From NCBI GenBank assembly GCA_016182785.1, contig JACPFU010000007.1:1-64000 (forward strand): 64,000 nt of DNA, given 5' to 3'. Shown here piece by piece: positions 62,237 through 64,000 of the stretch; position 1 is the first letter of the stretch; every line of letters begins with the position of its first letter. The notes beneath the pieces are model-generated. The model searched no databases. It was not told the DNA's origin and saw only the letters and a program-made list of their open reading frames with translations. A program made the position numbers and the translations under genes. This stretch comes from Lysobacterales bacterium (GTDB lineage Bacteria > Pseudomonadota > Gammaproteobacteria > Xanthomonadales > Ahniellaceae).

Positions 62237-63929
62237 GTTCGTCGACCTCAACGCGCTGCTCGCGCACGGCCGCGTGGCCGACGCCGCGCTGGCCTGGCGC
62301 GCCGGGCGATCGCTCGATTTCTCCTGGTTCGCCTTGACCGCGGCTGCCTGGCGCGACGCATTCGCGGGCGTTGCCGGTGAGCGCGTCGCGCTCTATTTCG
62401 AGGACAGCGCCGAGTTCGCGGCGGCGTTGTTCGGTGCCTGGCACGCCGGCAAGCAGGCGGTGCTGCCTGCCGACGTGTTGCCCGACACCCGGCATCGGCT
62501 GCGCACGTTGGTCGCGGCGGTGGCCGGCGACTTCCCGGTGGACGCGGCGTTGCCGCGACTCCACGCCGGGGCGCTGGTGAACGCGACTGCGCCGTGGACG
62601 ATGCTCGATCCCGGGGCGATCGCGGTGCATGTGTTCACCTCGGGCTCGACCGGCGCACCGACGCTGATCGCCAAGACCATCGCGCAACTGTACGCCGAGA
62701 CGCGCGCGCTCGATGCCGCCTTCGCGGCGCGCATCGGTCGCGGCTGCGTGCATGCCAGCGTCACCCACCAGCACCTGTATGGACTCGCGTTCCGGCTGCT
62801 GTGGCCGCTGGCCGCGGGGCGGCCCTTCGCCGCGACGCGCCTGCAGTTTCCCGAGGACTTGGCAGCAGCGCTCGCCGCCACGCCGGATGCGGTGCTGATC
62901 ACCAGCCCGGCACAGCTGAAGCGCCTGCCCGAGCAGATCGATTGGGCGCGGGCGCGGTCGCACTTGAGTGCCGTGTTCAGCAGTGGCGGCCCCCTGTCGG
63001 AGACGGCGCTGCCCTTGTGTGCGCGCGTGCTCGGACGCGTCCCGATCGAGATCTACGGCAGCTCGGAGACCGGTGCGGTCGCCTGGCGCGAGCGGCGCGC
63101 CGCCCTCGATGCGCCGTGGCAGCCCTTGCCCGGGCTGGAACTGCGCATCGCCGAGCAGCAAATGGAGTTGCGCGCGCCGTGGATCGCGGGCAGCGACTGG
63201 CAGCGCAGCGCCGATCGCGTCGCCGCGCGCGACGGCGGCTTCGACTTGCTCGGGCGCGGCGATCGCATCGTCAAGATCGAGGAGAAGCGGGTGTCGCTGC
63301 AGGGCATCGAGCACACGCTTGCCGCCAGCGGCCTGGTAGCCGAGGTGCGGGCTTTGGTGCTCAGCGGCGAGCGCGAGCGCATCGGTGTCGTCGTCGTGCC
63401 GAGCGAGGCCGGCTGGCAGCGGCACGATCGCGAAGGTCGTCGTGCGCTCGCCAACGCGCTGCGCAACCTGCTTGTGGGCACGCTCGAAACGGTGGTGTTG
63501 CCGCGGCATTGGCGCTTCCCGTGGGCGCTGCCAACGAATGCCACCGGCAAGACCAGCGAAGCGGCGCTGAGCCGCCTGTTCGATCCGCGCCGACCGCACG
63601 CGCGCCTGCTCGAACACGGCGCCGATGCTGCGACCCTGCGCATCGAAGTGGCGGCATCCTCGCCATTCTTCGACGGACATTTCGCCGGTGCGCCGATCCT
63701 GCCGGGGGTGACGCAGATCGACTGGGTGATCCGCTTCGCACGCGAATTGTTCGCGCTGCCGGCGGAGTTCGCACGTATCGAACACCTCAAGTTCCACGAC
63801 TGGATCGGCGCCGGAACCGAGATCACGCTGACGCTGGAGCGCGCCGGTGCGGACGGCATCGGCTTTCGCATCGCCTCGGCCGAGCGCGCGCATGCCAGCG
63901 GCCGCGTCCGCTTCGCGGTGGCGCCATGA
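62229..63929 (+). CDS. AMP-dependent acyl ligase fused to a hotdog dehydratase
   Basis: This 566-residue protein joins two enzymes. Residues about 30-440 are an ANL-superfamily ligase: HVFTSGSTGAPTLIAKTI is the ATP loop, IEIYGSSETGAVAWRE follows, and DLLGRGDRIVKIEEKRVSLQ is the hinge region. It should activate the aryl acid starter. Residues about 455-566 are a FabZ-like dehydratase with SPFFDGHFAGAPILPGVTQI, where His is catalytic. ATG 62229 is chosen over TTG 62223; the overlap with the previous gene is 8 bp. In some clusters these are separate genes, so fusion is a variant known from this group. Confidence 0.92.
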   Translation: MAEFVDLNALLAHGRVADAALAWRAGRSLDFSWFALTAAAWRDAFAGVAGERVALYFEDSAEFAAALFGAWHAGKQAVLPADVLPDTRHRLRTLVAAVAGDFPVDAALPRLHAGALVNATAPWTMLDPGAIAVHVFTSGSTGAPTLIAKTIAQLYAETRALDAAFAARIGRGCVHASVTHQHLYGLAFRLLWPLAAGRPFAATRLQFPEDLAAALAATPDAVLITSPAQLKRLPEQIDWARARSHLSAVFSSGGPLSETALPLCARVLGRVPIEIYGSSETGAVAWRERRAALDAPWQPLPGLELRIAEQQMELRAPWIAGSDWQRSADRVAARDGGFDLLGRGDRIVKIEEKRVSLQGIEHTLAASGLVAEVRALVLSGERERIGVVVVPSEAGWQRHDREGRRALANALRNLLVGTLETVVLPRHWRFPWALPTNATGKTSEAALSRLFDPRRPHARLLEHGADAATLRIEVAASSPFFDGHFAGAPILPGVTQIDWVIRFARELFALPAEFARIEHLKFHDWIGAGTEITLTLERAGADGIGFRIASAERAHASGRVRFAVAP

Positions 63930-64000
63930 AGTTGTGCGTGGTCATTCCGGTCTACAACCACGGCGAGGCCATCGGCGGCGTGGTCGCGTCGGTGCTGCGC
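63926..64000 (+). CDS. Glycosyltransferase family 2 (start only; cut by window end)
   Basis: Twenty-five codons are visible, from ATG 63926, which overlaps the ligase stop by 4 bp. MKLCVVIPVYNHGEAIGGVV is the standard GT2 opening with the nucleotide-sugar-binding strand. In xanthomonadin and aryl-polyene clusters a glycosyltransferase or glycosyltransferase-acyltransferase follows the ligase, so the context agrees. Confidence 0.85.
   Translation, partial: MKLCVVIPVYNHGEAIGGVVASVLR

Overview
The window is GC-rich, densely coded DNA from a gammaproteobacterium, most likely of the Lysobacterales (Xanthomonadales). The reasons are the start of a xanthomonadin/aryl-polyene-type pigment cluster at the right end, a PPi-dependent phosphofructokinase beside adk, two adjacent DUF4124 proteins, an Mpl-type muropeptide ligase, and large exported beta-propeller proteins ending in an LFxDxFE-type motif. 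No rRNA, tRNA, CRISPR array or intact transposon was seen. All assignments come from reading the sequence and from knowledge of the families; no database search was run.

Left part (1-13.3 kb): three tandem paralogous exported BNR/VPS10-like repeat proteins on the minus strand (the first runs off the window), then a divergent gingipain-type (C25) cysteine protease with a P domain and a GEVED-like domain. 13.3-19.2 kb: ETF-ubiquinone oxidoreductase; a compact lasso-peptide-like locus (asparagine-synthase-type cyclase, a 56-residue precursor, an HprK-like kinase) with no B1/B2 maturation genes; a ThrE-type exporter; an H-NS-like protein. 19.7-35 kb: an unknown coiled-coil protein, proS, two DUF4124 proteins, then pssA followed by a tightly overlapping operon that joins a PP2C phosphatase, an anti-sigma-type kinase and a STAS protein to an MlaE/MlaF lipid transporter. 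After that come an LtaS-like sulfatase, an RND efflux pair and its divergent TetR regulator.

35-46.3 kb: an exported unknown protein, a delta-60-repeat propeller protein, a UbiH/UbiF/UbiM-type monooxygenase, and a type III restriction-modification pair. The methyltransferase of that pair is fused in frame to a DarG-like macrodomain, with a REP-like repeat forming the joint. Divergently, a TPP riboswitch precedes thiC. 46.3-51.3 kb: remnants of a vapBC module, a three-gene operon (outer-membrane-like protein, PhoD-like phosphatase, unknown protein) with a lux-box/LexA-like palindrome upstream, and an intact vapBC pair.

51.3-64 kb: Lon-N-domain protein, mpl and a membrane protein in one overlapping unit; tusA-like; adk; a methyltransferase; pfp; a small basic protein with a TIR/deoxyribosyltransferase-like protein (possible defence pair); an exported unknown; and the pigment cluster (chain-length factor, acyltransferase, two ACPs, membrane protein, AMP-ligase/dehydratase fusion, glycosyltransferase cut by the window end).

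The items most worth following up are the REP-bridged macrodomain-methyltransferase fusion, the reduced lasso locus, the partner-switch module built into a lipid-transport operon, and a 44-bp upstream element shared by two distant propeller genes.
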